A DNA stretch of 64,000 nucleotides from an uncultured Bacilli bacterium (GCA_934148845.1 CAKPDH010000001.1:62001-126000), one strand, 5' to 3'. Positions 24,017-33,557 are shown, numbered from the stretch's first letter. Translations and numbers: made by a program. The notes: generated from the letters alone by a model not told the origin.

Positions 24017-26143
24017 ATGAAAAAAGTTTTTGAGTTAGATTTTAGGGGAAGAAAATTAGTTGTAGAAATAGGAGAATTAGCGAAGCAAGCACATGGCGCT
24101 GTATTAGTTAGGTATGGAGATACTGTAATTTTATCTACTGCAGTTGTAAGTAAGACAGCAAACGTTCTATCAGATTTCTTTCCTTTAATGGTTTTATATC
24201 AAGAAAAATTATATTCTGTTGGTAAAATACCAGGAGGATTTATTAAAAGAGAAGGAAGGCCTACAGATGCAGCAACACTTGCAGCACGTATGATAGATAG
24301 ACCTATGAGACCAATGTTTCCTGAAAATTTCAGAAATGAGGTGCAAATAGTAAATACAGTGTTATCTGTAGATCCAGATAATTCACCAGAACTTACTGCT
24401 ATGTTTGGATCATCACTTTCAACAAGTATATCAAAAATACCATTTGATGGACCAATTGCTGGTGTAAAAGTAGGAAGAGTAGATGGAAAGTTTATTATTA
24501 ATCCTACTGTAGAGGAAGCAGAAAAATCAGATATAGATTTAACTGTTGCTGGAACAAAAGAAGCAATAAATATGGTTGAAGCAGGATCTAAAGAAGTTTC
24601 TGAAGATGATATGTTAGAAGCTTTAATGTTTGGGCATGAAGCTGTTAAAGAATTATGTATTTTTCAAGAAAAAATTATTGAAGAATGTGGCCAAGAAAAA
24701 ATGGAATATGAAGTTCTTGAAATTAGTGATGAGCTAAAGAATGAAATTAAATCTTATTGCAGTGAAAGACTTGATTTAGCGCTTCGTATTAAGGATAAAT
24801 TAACAAAGTATAATGCAATAGATGAATTAAAAGAAGAATTAGTAAATAAATATGCAGAAGAAAATAGCAGTTTAAATGAAGAAGATTTAAATAAATTATT
24901 AACTAAAGTTAAGCTTGTATTTGGAGAGGTAGAATATGAGCTATTTAGATCTATAGTAGTTAAAGAAAAAATTAGAGCTGATGGAAGAGAAATGACTGAA
25001 ATAAGACCTATTTCAACGGATATAGATTTACTTCCAAGAACTCATGGTAGTGCGCTTTTCACACGTGGTGAAACTCAAAGTTTAAGTATAACAACGCTAG
25101 GGGCACTTGGTGAACATCAAATATTAGATGGACTTGATCTTGAAACAGAAAAAAGATTTATGTTACATTATAATTTCCCACAATTTTCAGTTGGTGAAAC
25201 TGGAAGATATGGAGCTCCAGGTAGAAGAGAAATAGGACATGGAGCACTTGGTGAAAGAGCGCTATTACAAGTAATACCAAGTGAAGAGGAATTCCCATAT
25301 ACAATAAGGGTTGTATCAGAAATTCTTGAATCAAATGGTTCATCATCACAAGCAAGTATATGTGCAGGATGTATGAGTTTAATGGCGGCAGGAGTTCCAA
25401 TTAAGGCTCCAGTTGCTGGAATAGCTATGGGACTTATAACTTATGGAGATGATTATACTATATTAACTGATATTCAAGGTATGGAAGATCATTTAGGGGA
25501 TATGGATTTTAAAGTAGCTGGTACAAGAAATGGAATTTGTGCACTTCAGATGGATATTAAAATAAAAGGTATAACAAAAGAGATCTTAAAGCAAGCTTTA
25601 GCGCAAGCAAAAGTAGCTAGAATGGAAATACTTGATAAGATAGAAAAACAAATTAAAGAACCACGTGCTGAAGTAAGTAAATATGCACCAAAGACATTAA
25701 CATTTACAATTGATCCATTAAAGATAAAAGATGTAATAGGTAAAGGTGGAGAGATGATTACTAAGATTATACTTGAAGCTAGTAATGTAAAAGCAGTTAA
25801 TGACGCTAATGCTGTTAAGGTCGATCTTGAAGATGATGGAAGAGTAATAATATATCACACTGATAAAGATATAATTGAACGTACAGCTAAAATGATTAAA
25901 GATATAGTAAGAGTTCCTGAAGAAGGTAAAATTTATAATACTAAAGTTGTAAAAATAATTGACTCAGGTTGTTTTGTTGAATTATGGCCAGGGTGTGAAG
26001 GTATGGTACATATATCAGAACTAGATAAAGATAGAGTAGAAAAAGTTACTGATATAGTAAAAGAGGGCGATGAGATTATCGTTAAGTGCTTAGGATATGA
26101 TAAAAAAGGTAGACTTAATTTATCAAGAAAACAAGCTAAATAG
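24017..26143 (+). CDS. pnp: Polyribonucleotide nucleotidyltransferase (PNPase)
   Basis: 708 residues. Two RNase PH domains: the first has GGFIKREGRPT, the second FTRGETQSL, GRREIGHGALGERAL and the catalytic-region MDFKVAGT; a KH domain (IGKGGEMITKI) and an S1 domain (VELWPGCEGMVHISELDKDRVEKV) close the chain. A processive 3'-5' phosphorolytic RNase of the mRNA decay machinery. Complete, with AAAGGAGG before the ATG; a terminator overlaps its stop. Confidence 0.96.
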   Translation: MKKVFELDFRGRKLVVEIGELAKQAHGAVLVRYGDTVILSTAVVSKTANVLSDFFPLMVLYQEKLYSVGKIPGGFIKREGRPTDAATLAARMIDRPMRPMFPENFRNEVQIVNTVLSVDPDNSPELTAMFGSSLSTSISKIPFDGPIAGVKVGRVDGKFIINPTVEEAEKSDIDLTVAGTKEAINMVEAGSKEVSEDDMLEALMFGHEAVKELCIFQEKIIEECGQEKMEYEVLEISDELKNEIKSYCSERLDLALRIKDKLTKYNAIDELKEELVNKYAEENSSLNEEDLNKLLTKVKLVFGEVEYELFRSIVVKEKIRADGREMTEIRPISTDIDLLPRTHGSALFTRGETQSLSITTLGALGEHQILDGLDLETEKRFMLHYNFPQFSVGETGRYGAPGRREIGHGALGERALLQVIPSEEEFPYTIRVVSEILESNGSSSQASICAGCMSLMAAGVPIKAPVAGIAMGLITYGDDYTILTDIQGMEDHLGDMDFKVAGTRNGICALQMDIKIKGITKEILKQALAQAKVARMEILDKIEKQIKEPRAEVSKYAPKTLTFTIDPLKIKDVIGKGGEMITKIILEASNVKAVNDANAVKVDLEDDGRVIIYHTDKDIIERTAKMIKDIVRVPEEGKIYNTKVVKIIDSGCFVELWPGCEGMVHISELDKDRVEKVTDIVKEGDEIIVKCLGYDKKGRLNLSRKQAK

Positions 26144-26165
26144 ATTAGACTTCTAATCTATTTTT
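26141..26165 (+). terminator. Intrinsic terminator after pnp
   Basis: TAGATTAG pairs with CTAATCTA around ACTT, then TTTTT; the pnp stop codon forms the first bases of the stem. Confidence 0.85.
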
Positions 26166-26261
26166 ATTTAAAATACATAAAATATTTTTAAAAAACATAT
26201 AGTTAAGTGTATCTTTACTTATTAGTAAATTTATGTTATCATATTAGACCGAGGTGGTAAA

Positions 26262-27041
26262 ATGGCAAATTTAGAATTTGGTCTTATAAAATTAAAAAAT
26301 GAAGCTGTATATAATTTAGATAATATTAATAAAACTTTAAATAAAAAAGGACTAGAACAAGTTAGTTTAACTAAATATGATAATATGTATAATGATTCAA
26401 GTTTTAATTTAGAAGACAGTAATTCAAAAGATTTAGTAGCAGTTTATTATGGATTAGATGCTATTAAAATTACAAATGCACTATGCTCTTTTGATAATAA
26501 GAATATCTATGCATCAGAAAATAGTGAATGTTTTAAAAAAGATTATAAAAAGTTTTTCCTAGAAGGATATATATCAAGAAAAGATATAGAATTATCACTA
26601 AATAATATAAAAGAAAACCAAGTTTATGAGCAAACATTAGCTATAATTAAGCCTGATGCTTATAATAATGCATTAGAGATAATAGAAATGATTTATAATA
26701 ATGATTTAAAAATTAAAGATTTCAAGATTGAGGTTTTAAATACTGATATACTTGATTTACATTATTCACATTTAAAAGATAAAAGTTTTTATCCTTCATT
26801 AATTGAGTATATGACTAGTGGACCTTCAGTAGTTATGATACTTGAAGGAGTTAATGCAGTATCTAAGTATAGAGATTTAATGGGATCAACAGATAGTAAG
26901 AAAGCTTTACCTGGAACTATTAGAAATATATATGGAACTGATATACAAAAGAATGCAGTTCATGGATCTGATTCTTTAGAAAATGCTAAGATAGAAATTG
27001 ACCGTTTCTTTAAAAACAAAACTTATAAAAAAAGCAAATAA
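26262..27041 (+). CDS. Nucleoside diphosphate kinase fused to a degenerate N-terminal NDK-like domain
   Basis: 259 residues against 130-150 for normal NDK. Residues about 125-250 form an NDK domain: QTLAIIKPDA at its start, the SGPSVVMILEG strand, the PGTIRNIYG loop and the phospho-accepting His234 in NAVHGSDS. Residues 1-115 look like a decayed copy: FGLIKLKNEAVYNLDNINKTL parallels LAIIKPDAYNNALEIIEMI, without a catalytic His loop. NDK moves phosphate between NTPs and NDPs. The duplication reading is inference. Single gene with its own terminator. Confidence 0.78.
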   Translation: MANLEFGLIKLKNEAVYNLDNINKTLNKKGLEQVSLTKYDNMYNDSSFNLEDSNSKDLVAVYYGLDAIKITNALCSFDNKNIYASENSECFKKDYKKFFLEGYISRKDIELSLNNIKENQVYEQTLAIIKPDAYNNALEIIEMIYNNDLKIKDFKIEVLNTDILDLHYSHLKDKSFYPSLIEYMTSGPSVVMILEGVNAVSKYRDLMGSTDSKKALPGTIRNIYGTDIQKNAVHGSDSLENAKIEIDRFFKNKTYKKSK

Positions 27042-27059
27042 ACACTTATTTGTTTTTTT
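27035..27059 (+). terminator. Intrinsic terminator after the NDK fusion gene
   Basis: CAAATAA pairs with TTATTTG around four bases, followed by seven T. Confidence 0.85.
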
Positions 27060-27096
27060 ATGACTTTTTTCATATAGTAAAAAAAATTATATCTAG

Positions 27097-27102
27097 TATA
27101 AT
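27097..27102 (+). promoter_or_regulatory. -10 element of the decayed small gene
   Basis: TATAAT within TAGTATAATGCAT, the same 13 bases as around 8234-8246; GGGAGTGAT and an ATG follow. Confidence 0.35.
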
Positions 27103-27121
27103 GCATATTGGGAGTGATAAT

Positions 27122-27382
27122 ATGAATGAAAAAGAAAGTAAAATAAAAAAATACTATTTTAATATTATTAATTGTTCTTTTTTTGCTTGAAATTGCTAAA
27201 TGAGAAGGAATATGTGTATACTATAGTAAATGTGTATATAATGGACGTATAAGATCTAGTGCAGATCATTACAATAAAGGTCTAAAGAACACAATCAAGA
27301 TATACATGATACTATTTTTGTAGATGCATATACTAAAGCTAATCAAAAAATAGAAATAAAAATATCAAAAGCAAGTGCTTAA
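27122..27382 (+). pseudogene. Decayed small membrane-protein gene
   Basis: After a promoter and ribosome binding site the ATG at 27122 opens a frame that stops after 22 codons. Shifting frame at an A run gives a hydrophobic segment (ILILLIVLFLLLEIAK), then an in-frame TGA, then EGICVYYSKCVYNGRIRSSADHYNKG; a second shift continues with DTIFVDAYTKANQKIEI and ends at a TAA. A terminator follows. The ancestor was probably a single-pass membrane protein of about 85 residues. Two frameshifts and one stop mean it is not expressed as one protein. The parent family is not recognised. Confidence 0.55.
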
Positions 27383-27389
27383 GTAAATC

Positions 27390-27418
27390 AAAAATATGAC
27401 ATTATGCCATATTTTTTT
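27390..27418 (+). terminator. Terminator after the decayed gene
   Basis: AAAATATG pairs with CATATTTT around nine bases, with a T tail. Confidence 0.75.
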
Positions 27419-27461
27419 ATAATTTTAAAGAAAATGTGTTATACTATAATTGGTGGTATTA

Positions 27462-29150
27462 ATGGTAATGAAACGTGCTAAAAAAAGAAAATTAAAATTA
27501 GGATTTAAATTATTGTTTATAATTTTAATAATAATAGTTATATTATTTTTATTTAAATATAATAAAAATAATAATATATTAAATAATTTAAAAGTAGCAT
27601 ATACAAGTAGTGAGTCTTCTTATGTTTCTTTATATGATTTAGAATATAAAGAAGTAGATAAAATATATAGAGGAATTAAAGTAGATTATTATCCTTCATA
27701 TAAAGATAAAAATAACAAATATACTAAAATAAAATATAATAATAAAGATTATTTAATTTTAAATGAAAATATAACTTCTAAAGAACAAGATATAATAAAG
27801 GAAAAAGAATTGTATGTAAGAACAAGTACTACAATATATAAATCACTAGAAGATGCTAAAATAGAATCTTATGTAAAAAAGGGAGAAAAAGTAAATATAA
27901 TAGGTTATGATAAAATAACTGATGGTGTAGTTAATAAGTATAAAATAAAATATAATGATAAGACTGGTTATGTTTATAGTAAATATTTAGTTAAAACTTA
28001 CTTAGAAAGTACCAAAATATATGATTCTACTATTAATGAATATATGAGTAAAATGGGTGATTATTTAGGTGGTGGAAGTGCTTTAAACTTAGATTATTAT
28101 CCATATGAAAAACCTAAATTTAAAGATAATGTTATGCCAAGTAATGTTAGAGCTTTATATATTAATAGCGTAGCTATTAAAAATATAGATGATTATATAG
28201 CTCTTGCAAAAGATAGTAATATTAATGCTTTTGTAATAGATATAAAAGATAATACATCTCCTGCATATAATTCACCAGTTATGATGGAATATTCTAAAAC
28301 TAATTATGATAAGGCTATAAATAATTATGAAGATTATAAAGAATATGTAAAAAAAGCACGTGATCAAGGGTTTTATTTAATTGGAAGAATTACAACATTT
28401 AAAGATTCATACTACGTAATGGATCATAAAGAAACTGCAATTGTAAATAAAAATAATGAGCCATTTAGTCATAATGGATCATATTGGCCAAGTGCTTATA
28501 ACAGAAGTGTTTGGGAATTTAATGTTGCTTTAGCGCGTGAAGCAGTAACTGATATAGGCTTTAATGAAATACAATTTGATTATGTAAGATTTCCAGATAG
28601 AACAACAAAACTAGAATTAAACGGTACTATAAATTTAAATAATACCTATGGAGAAGAAAAGGCAAGCGCACTTCAAACTTTTGTTATGTATGCGTGTGAT
28701 AGTGTACATGAGGTTGGTGGTTATGTGTCTATTGATGTATTTGGTGAAAGTGCATCTAATTATGTAACTGCATACGGACAGTTTTGGCCAGCTATATCTA
28801 ATGTTGCTGATGTTATAAGCGGAATGCCATATCCAGATCACTTTAATGCGCATGAATATGGAATAAAAGAAGTAGTGTGGACTGTTCCATATAAAATATT
28901 AAGTGCATGGGGAAGTAGCGTAAAGGAAAAACAAGATATAATAAAAACTCCAGCTATTGTTAGAACTTGGATACAAACTTATAATACAACTAAAGAACCA
29001 AAAGTAGTATATGATGAATCTAAAGTAAGTGATCAAATAAAGGCTCTTTACGATTCTTCATTATCCGGTGGTTTTATGACTTGGAATTCAGGATCAAGTA
29101 TAAGTAAGTATAAAGAAGTAAGCGGTGCTTTTAGAAAGGTATATAAATGA
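27462..29150 (+). CDS. Membrane-anchored SH3/DUF4015 putative glycoside hydrolase
   Basis: 562 residues from ATG 27462 (GGTGG upstream); an ATG six bases later is possible. A basic N-terminus and one hydrophobic helix (about 15-33) are followed by two small SH3-like repeats (about 80-195; YVRTSTTIYKSL, KYKIKYNDKTGYVYSKYL) and a C-terminal TIM-barrel-like DUF4015 domain (about 225-560; NINAFVIDIKDN, EIQFDYVRFPD, VSIDVFG, WTVPYKI). It is probably an extracytoplasmic enzyme acting on a cell-wall or surface polysaccharide; the substrate is unknown. It overlaps yutD by four bases. Confidence 0.83.
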   Translation: MVMKRAKKRKLKLGFKLLFIILIIIVILFLFKYNKNNNILNNLKVAYTSSESSYVSLYDLEYKEVDKIYRGIKVDYYPSYKDKNNKYTKIKYNNKDYLILNENITSKEQDIIKEKELYVRTSTTIYKSLEDAKIESYVKKGEKVNIIGYDKITDGVVNKYKIKYNDKTGYVYSKYLVKTYLESTKIYDSTINEYMSKMGDYLGGGSALNLDYYPYEKPKFKDNVMPSNVRALYINSVAIKNIDDYIALAKDSNINAFVIDIKDNTSPAYNSPVMMEYSKTNYDKAINNYEDYKEYVKKARDQGFYLIGRITTFKDSYYVMDHKETAIVNKNNEPFSHNGSYWPSAYNRSVWEFNVALAREAVTDIGFNEIQFDYVRFPDRTTKLELNGTINLNNTYGEEKASALQTFVMYACDSVHEVGGYVSIDVFGESASNYVTAYGQFWPAISNVADVISGMPYPDHFNAHEYGIKEVVWTVPYKILSAWGSSVKEKQDIIKTPAIVRTWIQTYNTTKEPKVVYDESKVSDQIKALYDSSLSGGFMTWNSGSSISKYKEVSGAFRKVYK

Positions 29151-29419
29151 TTGAGATAGAAGGAATTAAGTATAATTTGATTGAAAATTATAAAGATGGA
29201 TTTAATTTAGATGCAATAAAAGAAATTTATACAGATTATTTTTCTCCATATGATTATATAATAGGTGATTGGTCATATGGTAAACTTAGATTAAAGGGTT
29301 TCTGTACTAAGCTTAATAAGATGTGTAATAAAATAAATGATATTAAGTTTAAAGATGATTATATAAAAAATTTATGTAATTATGAATGTAAATACTTTGT
29401 ATTAGAAAAAATAAAATAA
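29147..29419 (+). CDS. yutD: YutD family protein
   Basis: 90 residues. YDYIIGDWSYGKLRLKGF is the signature of the YutD family (formerly DUF1027), common in Bacilli and of unknown function. Four cysteines in the second half are notable for so short a protein. The start overlaps the DUF4015 gene by four bases (ATGA), so both are read from one transcript, and a terminator follows. Confidence 0.87.
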   Translation: MIEIEGIKYNLIENYKDGFNLDAIKEIYTDYFSPYDYIIGDWSYGKLRLKGFCTKLNKMCNKINDIKFKDDYIKNLCNYECKYFVLEKIK

Positions 29420-29423
29420 ATGT

Positions 29424-29445
29424 AAAGAGCTGTTGCTCTTTTTTT
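29424..29445 (+). terminator. Intrinsic terminator after yutD
   Basis: AAAGAGC pairs with GCTCTTT around TGTT, with a T run. Confidence 0.85.
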
Positions 29446-29516
29446 GAAATGTTAAGTATTTTATATTTATGCTTTAAAAAAAATATTATTAGTGTTAAAA
29501 TTATATTGGAGGTCAT

Positions 29517-29882
29517 ATGAAAAAGATAATAATAGTTTTAGTTTTAATAGTATGTTTTTATTTGGGTATAAAATTTATTCCAATGGGTACAAAAAGAGTT
29601 AGAATGGGAGCAAGTCTAGTAGAACTTGAAGTTCCTAAGTTTTCAAGTATAAAAAGTGAATGTTGTACATATAAAGCTACATTTAAAACATTAAGAGGAA
29701 AAAATATAATAAAAAAGGAATTAGATAAAGTTATTAATAGTTATATGAAAGAATCTTGTAATAATAATACAGTATATTATAATATGAAAGATGATATAAC
29801 AATTACTAAATATGATGTATCTGGTGGATTTTTATATAGTACGTTTACATTAGAATATGTAAAAGGTAGATTGTGTAGTTAG
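29517..29882 (+). CDS. Small exported or membrane-anchored protein, unknown
   Basis: 121 residues, not recognised. An N-terminal hydrophobic segment (about 3-20) is followed by a soluble part with five cysteines, including an adjacent pair (SECCTYKA) and one two residues from the C-terminus. The charged N-terminus MKK suggests export. GGAGG precedes the ATG. First gene of three small envelope genes that run into murD with gaps of two bases or overlaps. Confidence 0.65.
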   Translation: MKKIIIVLVLIVCFYLGIKFIPMGTKRVRMGASLVELEVPKFSSIKSECCTYKATFKTLRGKNIIKKELDKVINSYMKESCNNNTVYYNMKDDITITKYDVSGGFLYSTFTLEYVKGRLCS

Positions 29883-29884
29883 TT

Positions 29885-30337
29885 ATGGATAATAATATAT
29901 ATATTACTTTAAAGGATAATTTAGATTTATATTCTAGATATAGTAATGATATAAAAGATGAATTTTTAGACTATATAATTTCAAAAGCTAAATATAAAAA
30001 AGGTAAATTTAAAATTGTAATTAATACTAGTTTAAAGATAGATGATTTAGAAAGTATAATAAAAAAAAGTTTAAGAGAATATTATTTAGGATATAAAATG
30101 AAAGATAGATATTATAATATAAAGCAATTAATATTTTTTATAATTGGATTATTATTTTTAATTATTTCTGTATTTTTAAAAGAAGCTATACTTAATAATT
30201 TAGCAGAAATTGCTGGATGGGTTGCCATATGGGAAGTTTTAGATATATCACTTAAGATTGATTATGAATCTAGGATAATTAGAAAATCTATAAAAAAAAT
30301 TTTAAAATCTAGAATTATAGTAAAGGATAGTATATGA
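29885..30337 (+). CDS. Small membrane protein, unknown
   Basis: 150 residues, not recognised. A charged N-terminal region of about 75 residues is followed by two hydrophobic segments (about 82-100 and 106-121, LIFFIIGLLFLIISVF and NLAEIAGWVAIWEVL) and a basic C-terminus. It begins two bases after the previous stop and overlaps the following lipoprotein gene by four bases. No recognisable ribosome binding site apart from the upstream gene's end, so coupling is likely. Confidence 0.65.
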   Translation: MDNNIYITLKDNLDLYSRYSNDIKDEFLDYIISKAKYKKGKFKIVINTSLKIDDLESIIKKSLREYYLGYKMKDRYYNIKQLIFFIIGLLFLIISVFLKEAILNNLAEIAGWVAIWEVLDISLKIDYESRIIRKSIKKILKSRIIVKDSI

Positions 30338-30771
30338 AAAAATTAATAATTTTATTTATAGCTATTTTTATGTGTGGGTGTTCTAATAAATATATAATAT
30401 GTAAAGTAGAAAAAAAATATGATGATTATAGTTTTATTGGAGAATATAAGGTATATCATAAAAAGACATTTGTTACAAAGATAGAAAAATATGAAAAGTA
30501 TACTTCTAATAATAAAGATATTATAAAATACTATTCTGAGTATTTAGACTTAGATTATTTAAGTTTAAGTGATAAATATGGAGGTTATGAATATAATATT
30601 TATAAAGAAAAAGATAAAGTAGAGGTTAATTGTAATATTAATTTAAGTGAAGTTGATTTAAAACAAATGGTTAGTGATAAATATTTATCTAAATATTATG
30701 TTAATAAAGGTAAACTTTCTTTGGGTGGTATTAAATTATACTATAAAGACTTAGGTGTAAGTTGTAATTAA
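30334..30771 (+). CDS. Lipoprotein, unknown function
   Basis: 145 residues. Type II signal peptide: MKK, a hydrophobic stretch and a lipobox-like MCGC with predicted lipidated Cys16. The mature part is a small domain with SEYLDLDYLSLSDKYGGYEY; distant resemblance to YehR-type (DUF1307) lipoproteins is possible but not secure. ATGA overlap with the gene upstream, and the last base of its stop begins the region of the murD ribosome binding site. Confidence 0.65.
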   Translation: MKKLIILFIAIFMCGCSNKYIICKVEKKYDDYSFIGEYKVYHKKTFVTKIEKYEKYTSNNKDIIKYYSEYLDLDYLSLSDKYGGYEYNIYKEKDKVEVNCNINLSEVDLKQMVSDKYLSKYYVNKGKLSLGGIKLYYKDLGVSCN

Positions 30772-30782
30772 TGGGAGGAAAT

Positions 30783-32111
30783 ATGTTTGAAAATAAAAAA
30801 ATTTTAGTACTTGGTATGGCTAGAAGTGGATATTATGTGTCTAAATTTTTATCCAAGTATAATAATAAAATAATAATTACTGATAAAAAGGATCAAGATA
30901 GTAAAGAAGTAGAATCATTAAATAAATTAAATATTAAATTTGTTAAGACTGATGATCCTTTATACTTACTTGATTCAAGTTTTGATTTAGTTATAAAAAA
31001 TCCTGGTATTAGATATGATCATCCTCTAATACTAAAGGCACAAGAGCTAAATATTAAAGTTGTAAATGAAGTAGAAGTTGCTTATCATTTTTTACCTAAA
31101 GGTGCACATTTAATAGCTGTTACAGGTTCTAATGGTAAAACAACAACAACAACACTTGTTTATGAACTTTTAAAAGCTATGAATGTAAGAGTACATTTAG
31201 GAGGCAATATTGGTTATCCTTTTTCACAAATTATAGAAGATGTTAAGGAAAATGATTATGTTGTACTTGAAATATCTGCTCAGCAGCTCCATGATTGTTA
31301 TGATTTTAATCCAGATATAAGTATATTAACTAATTTATCCGAAGTACATCTAGATTTTTTTGGAAGCTATGAAAATTATATAAATCATAAATTAAAAATA
31401 TTTATGAATCATACAAAAAATAACATAGCTATTATAAATAAATCTAATATTGATTCTTATAATGCTACTAAAGACATTAATTCAAAAATAATATATTTTT
31501 CAAGTTCAGACGATGCGGATTTATGTATAAAGAATAATCATATATGTTATATGGGTGAAGAGATAATTGATCTTTCACAAATAAAAATAAAGGGTATGCA
31601 TAATTATGAAAATATAATGTGTGCTATAGCTGCTTGTAAACAATTTAATATATCAAATGATACTATAATAGAGGTATTAACTAAATTTACAGGTGTTGAA
31701 CATAGAATTGAATTTGTAAAAAATTTAAATGGTAGAGAATTTTATAATGATTCAAAAGCAACTAATGTTAAGTCAACTCAAATAGCGCTTAGTTCATTTA
31801 ATCAAGATACTATATTACTTCTTGGTGGACTTGATAGAGGACATTCTTTTGAACCACTTAAAGATTATTTAAAAAATGTAAAATTGATAGTTTGTTATGG
31901 TGAAACTAAGAATAGAATAAAAAAATTTGCAGATAATAATAATGTAAAATGCATTTTAAAAGATACTCTTACTGATGCAGTAATAGAAGCATATAAAAAT
32001 TCAGTAAGTGGAGATGTAATATTACTAAGTCCTGCTTGTGCATCTTGGGATCAGTTTGATAGTTTTGAAGAAAGAGGAAAAAAATATAAAGAAGTTATAG
32101 AAAGTTTATAA
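30783..32111 (+). CDS. murD: UDP-N-acetylmuramoylalanine-D-glutamate ligase
   Basis: 442 residues from ATG 30783, which follows GGGAGGA; the in-frame ATG at 30771 precedes that site. The N-terminal Rossmann part (ILVLGMARSGY), the central ATPase with AVTGSNGKTTTT, and the C-terminal domain with YNDSKATN and LSPACASWDQFDSFEERG are all present. It adds D-Glu to UDP-MurNAc-L-Ala in the cytoplasm. The gene is separated from murE and from the mraZ-rsmH cluster, and is cotranscribed with small envelope genes. Confidence 0.95.
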   Translation: MFENKKILVLGMARSGYYVSKFLSKYNNKIIITDKKDQDSKEVESLNKLNIKFVKTDDPLYLLDSSFDLVIKNPGIRYDHPLILKAQELNIKVVNEVEVAYHFLPKGAHLIAVTGSNGKTTTTTLVYELLKAMNVRVHLGGNIGYPFSQIIEDVKENDYVVLEISAQQLHDCYDFNPDISILTNLSEVHLDFFGSYENYINHKLKIFMNHTKNNIAIINKSNIDSYNATKDINSKIIYFSSSDDADLCIKNNHICYMGEEIIDLSQIKIKGMHNYENIMCAIAACKQFNISNDTIIEVLTKFTGVEHRIEFVKNLNGREFYNDSKATNVKSTQIALSSFNQDTILLLGGLDRGHSFEPLKDYLKNVKLIVCYGETKNRIKKFADNNNVKCILKDTLTDAVIEAYKNSVSGDVILLSPACASWDQFDSFEERGKKYKEVIESL

Positions 32112-32122
32112 CTTCTTTTTTT
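32091..32122 (+). terminator. Terminator overlapping the murD 3' end
   Basis: GAAGTTATA pairs with TATAACTTC around seven bases, followed by seven T; the stop codon is inside the stem. It separates or attenuates murD and eno. Confidence 0.85.
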
Positions 32123-32131
32123 GGAGGAATT

Positions 32132-33373
32132 ATGAAAATAAAAGATATAATTGGACGTGAAATACTAGATTCTAGAGGGGAACCTACGGTTGAAGCTGAT
32201 GTAATACTTGAAAATAATATAGTAGGAACAGCTAGTGTAGCAAGTGGAGCATCTAAAGGAAGTAGAGAAGCTTTTGAACTTAGAGATAATGATTATAGAT
32301 ATAAGGGAAAAGGCGTTTCTAAGGCAGTAGAAAATGTTAATACAATTATTAGATCTAATTTAATAGGAATGGATATTTATAATCAAGAACTTATAGATTA
32401 TACTATGATAAAATTAGATGGTACAGATAATAAATCTAGATTAGGTGCTAATGCAATTCTTGCAGTATCTATGGCGGCGTTAAAAGCTGCAAGTATGAGT
32501 CTTAATAAACCATTATATAGATATTTAAATGACGATTATAAAATGCCAGAATTAATGTTAAATATTATAAATGGTGGATTACATTCTTCAAATAATCTTT
32601 CTATTCAAGAATTTATGATTATACCTAAAAGAAAAAGTATTAAAGAAAAATTAAGAATATCATCTGAAGTATTTCATACGTTAAAGGATATATTAAATGA
32701 AAAAAATTATTCAACAAATGTAGGTGATGAAGGTGGTTTTGCACCAAATCTTAATAGTAATATTGAAGCACTAGAACTTATTATAGAAGCAATAAATAAA
32801 AGTGGGTATAAAGTTAATGAAGATTTTTCACTTGCTATAGATGTAGCAGCGTCTAATCTATATAAAGATGGATATTATTATATAGATAATAAAAAATTAG
32901 ATATAGACTCCCTAATAGAATACTACAAATATTTAATAGATAACTATAATATTTCATCAATAGAAGATCCTGTATATGAAAATGATTTTAAAGGATTTAA
33001 AAAAGTAACAGAGGCTCTTATAAAGAATGTAGATTTAGTAGGTGATGATTTATTTGTTACTAATAAAGAATATTTAAAGAAAGGCATTTTAAATAGTGCT
33101 GGAAACGCTATTATAATCAAACCAAATCAAATTGGAACTATTACTGAAGTATCGGATGTAATAAATTATGCTAAAGAAAATGGATATAAAACTATAATGT
33201 CACATAGATCAGGAGAAACAGAAGATACTATAATATCTGATTTAGCTATAGGCTTTTCAGTTACAAAAATGAAATCAGGTTCTATTAGTAGAACTGATAG
33301 GGTATGTAAATATAATAGATTGATGAAAATAGAAGAAGAAATATTAAATAATATGAAAAATCAAAAAGTGTAA
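32132..33373 (+). CDS. eno: Enolase, somewhat divergent
   Basis: 413 residues, slightly short. The catalytic and metal residues are kept: GDEGGFAPN, the LAIDVAAS Asp, SIEDPVYE, GDDLFVTN, the IKPNQIG lysine and SHRSGETED. Two usually invariant loops differ: SGASTG reads SGASKG, and the GG-x-HADNN loop reads GGLHSSNN. It should still convert 2-phosphoglycerate to phosphoenolpyruvate. GGAGG precedes the ATG. Confidence 0.92.
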   Translation: MKIKDIIGREILDSRGEPTVEADVILENNIVGTASVASGASKGSREAFELRDNDYRYKGKGVSKAVENVNTIIRSNLIGMDIYNQELIDYTMIKLDGTDNKSRLGANAILAVSMAALKAASMSLNKPLYRYLNDDYKMPELMLNIINGGLHSSNNLSIQEFMIIPKRKSIKEKLRISSEVFHTLKDILNEKNYSTNVGDEGGFAPNLNSNIEALELIIEAINKSGYKVNEDFSLAIDVAASNLYKDGYYYIDNKKLDIDSLIEYYKYLIDNYNISSIEDPVYENDFKGFKKVTEALIKNVDLVGDDLFVTNKEYLKKGILNSAGNAIIIKPNQIGTITEVSDVINYAKENGYKTIMSHRSGETEDTIISDLAIGFSVTKMKSGSISRTDRVCKYNRLMKIEEEILNNMKNQKV

Positions 33374-33551
33374 AAACTAAAATACAGTAATTAATAAAAA
33401 TATTTAAATATTTATAAAAACTTAATAAAAAAACATATATAAATTTAAAAATTAATATTTGTTTTTAAAAAATATATATGATATAAATTTACTAGTGTTT
33501 GTAAATATACTTAAATATATAAATTAATTATTCTTTTAGCTTTTTTTATGT

Positions 33552-33557
33552 TATAAT
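33552..33557 (+). promoter_or_regulatory. -10 element of ftsK/spoIIIE
   Basis: TATAAT at the end of a 208-base, extremely AT-rich gap after eno in which I see no gene or stable hairpin; TGGAGG and the ATG follow. Confidence 0.45.

Noticed and set aside
32132..33373. Enolase as inactive paralogue because of changed loops
   Set aside because: All catalytic and metal-binding residues are present; only two loops differ.
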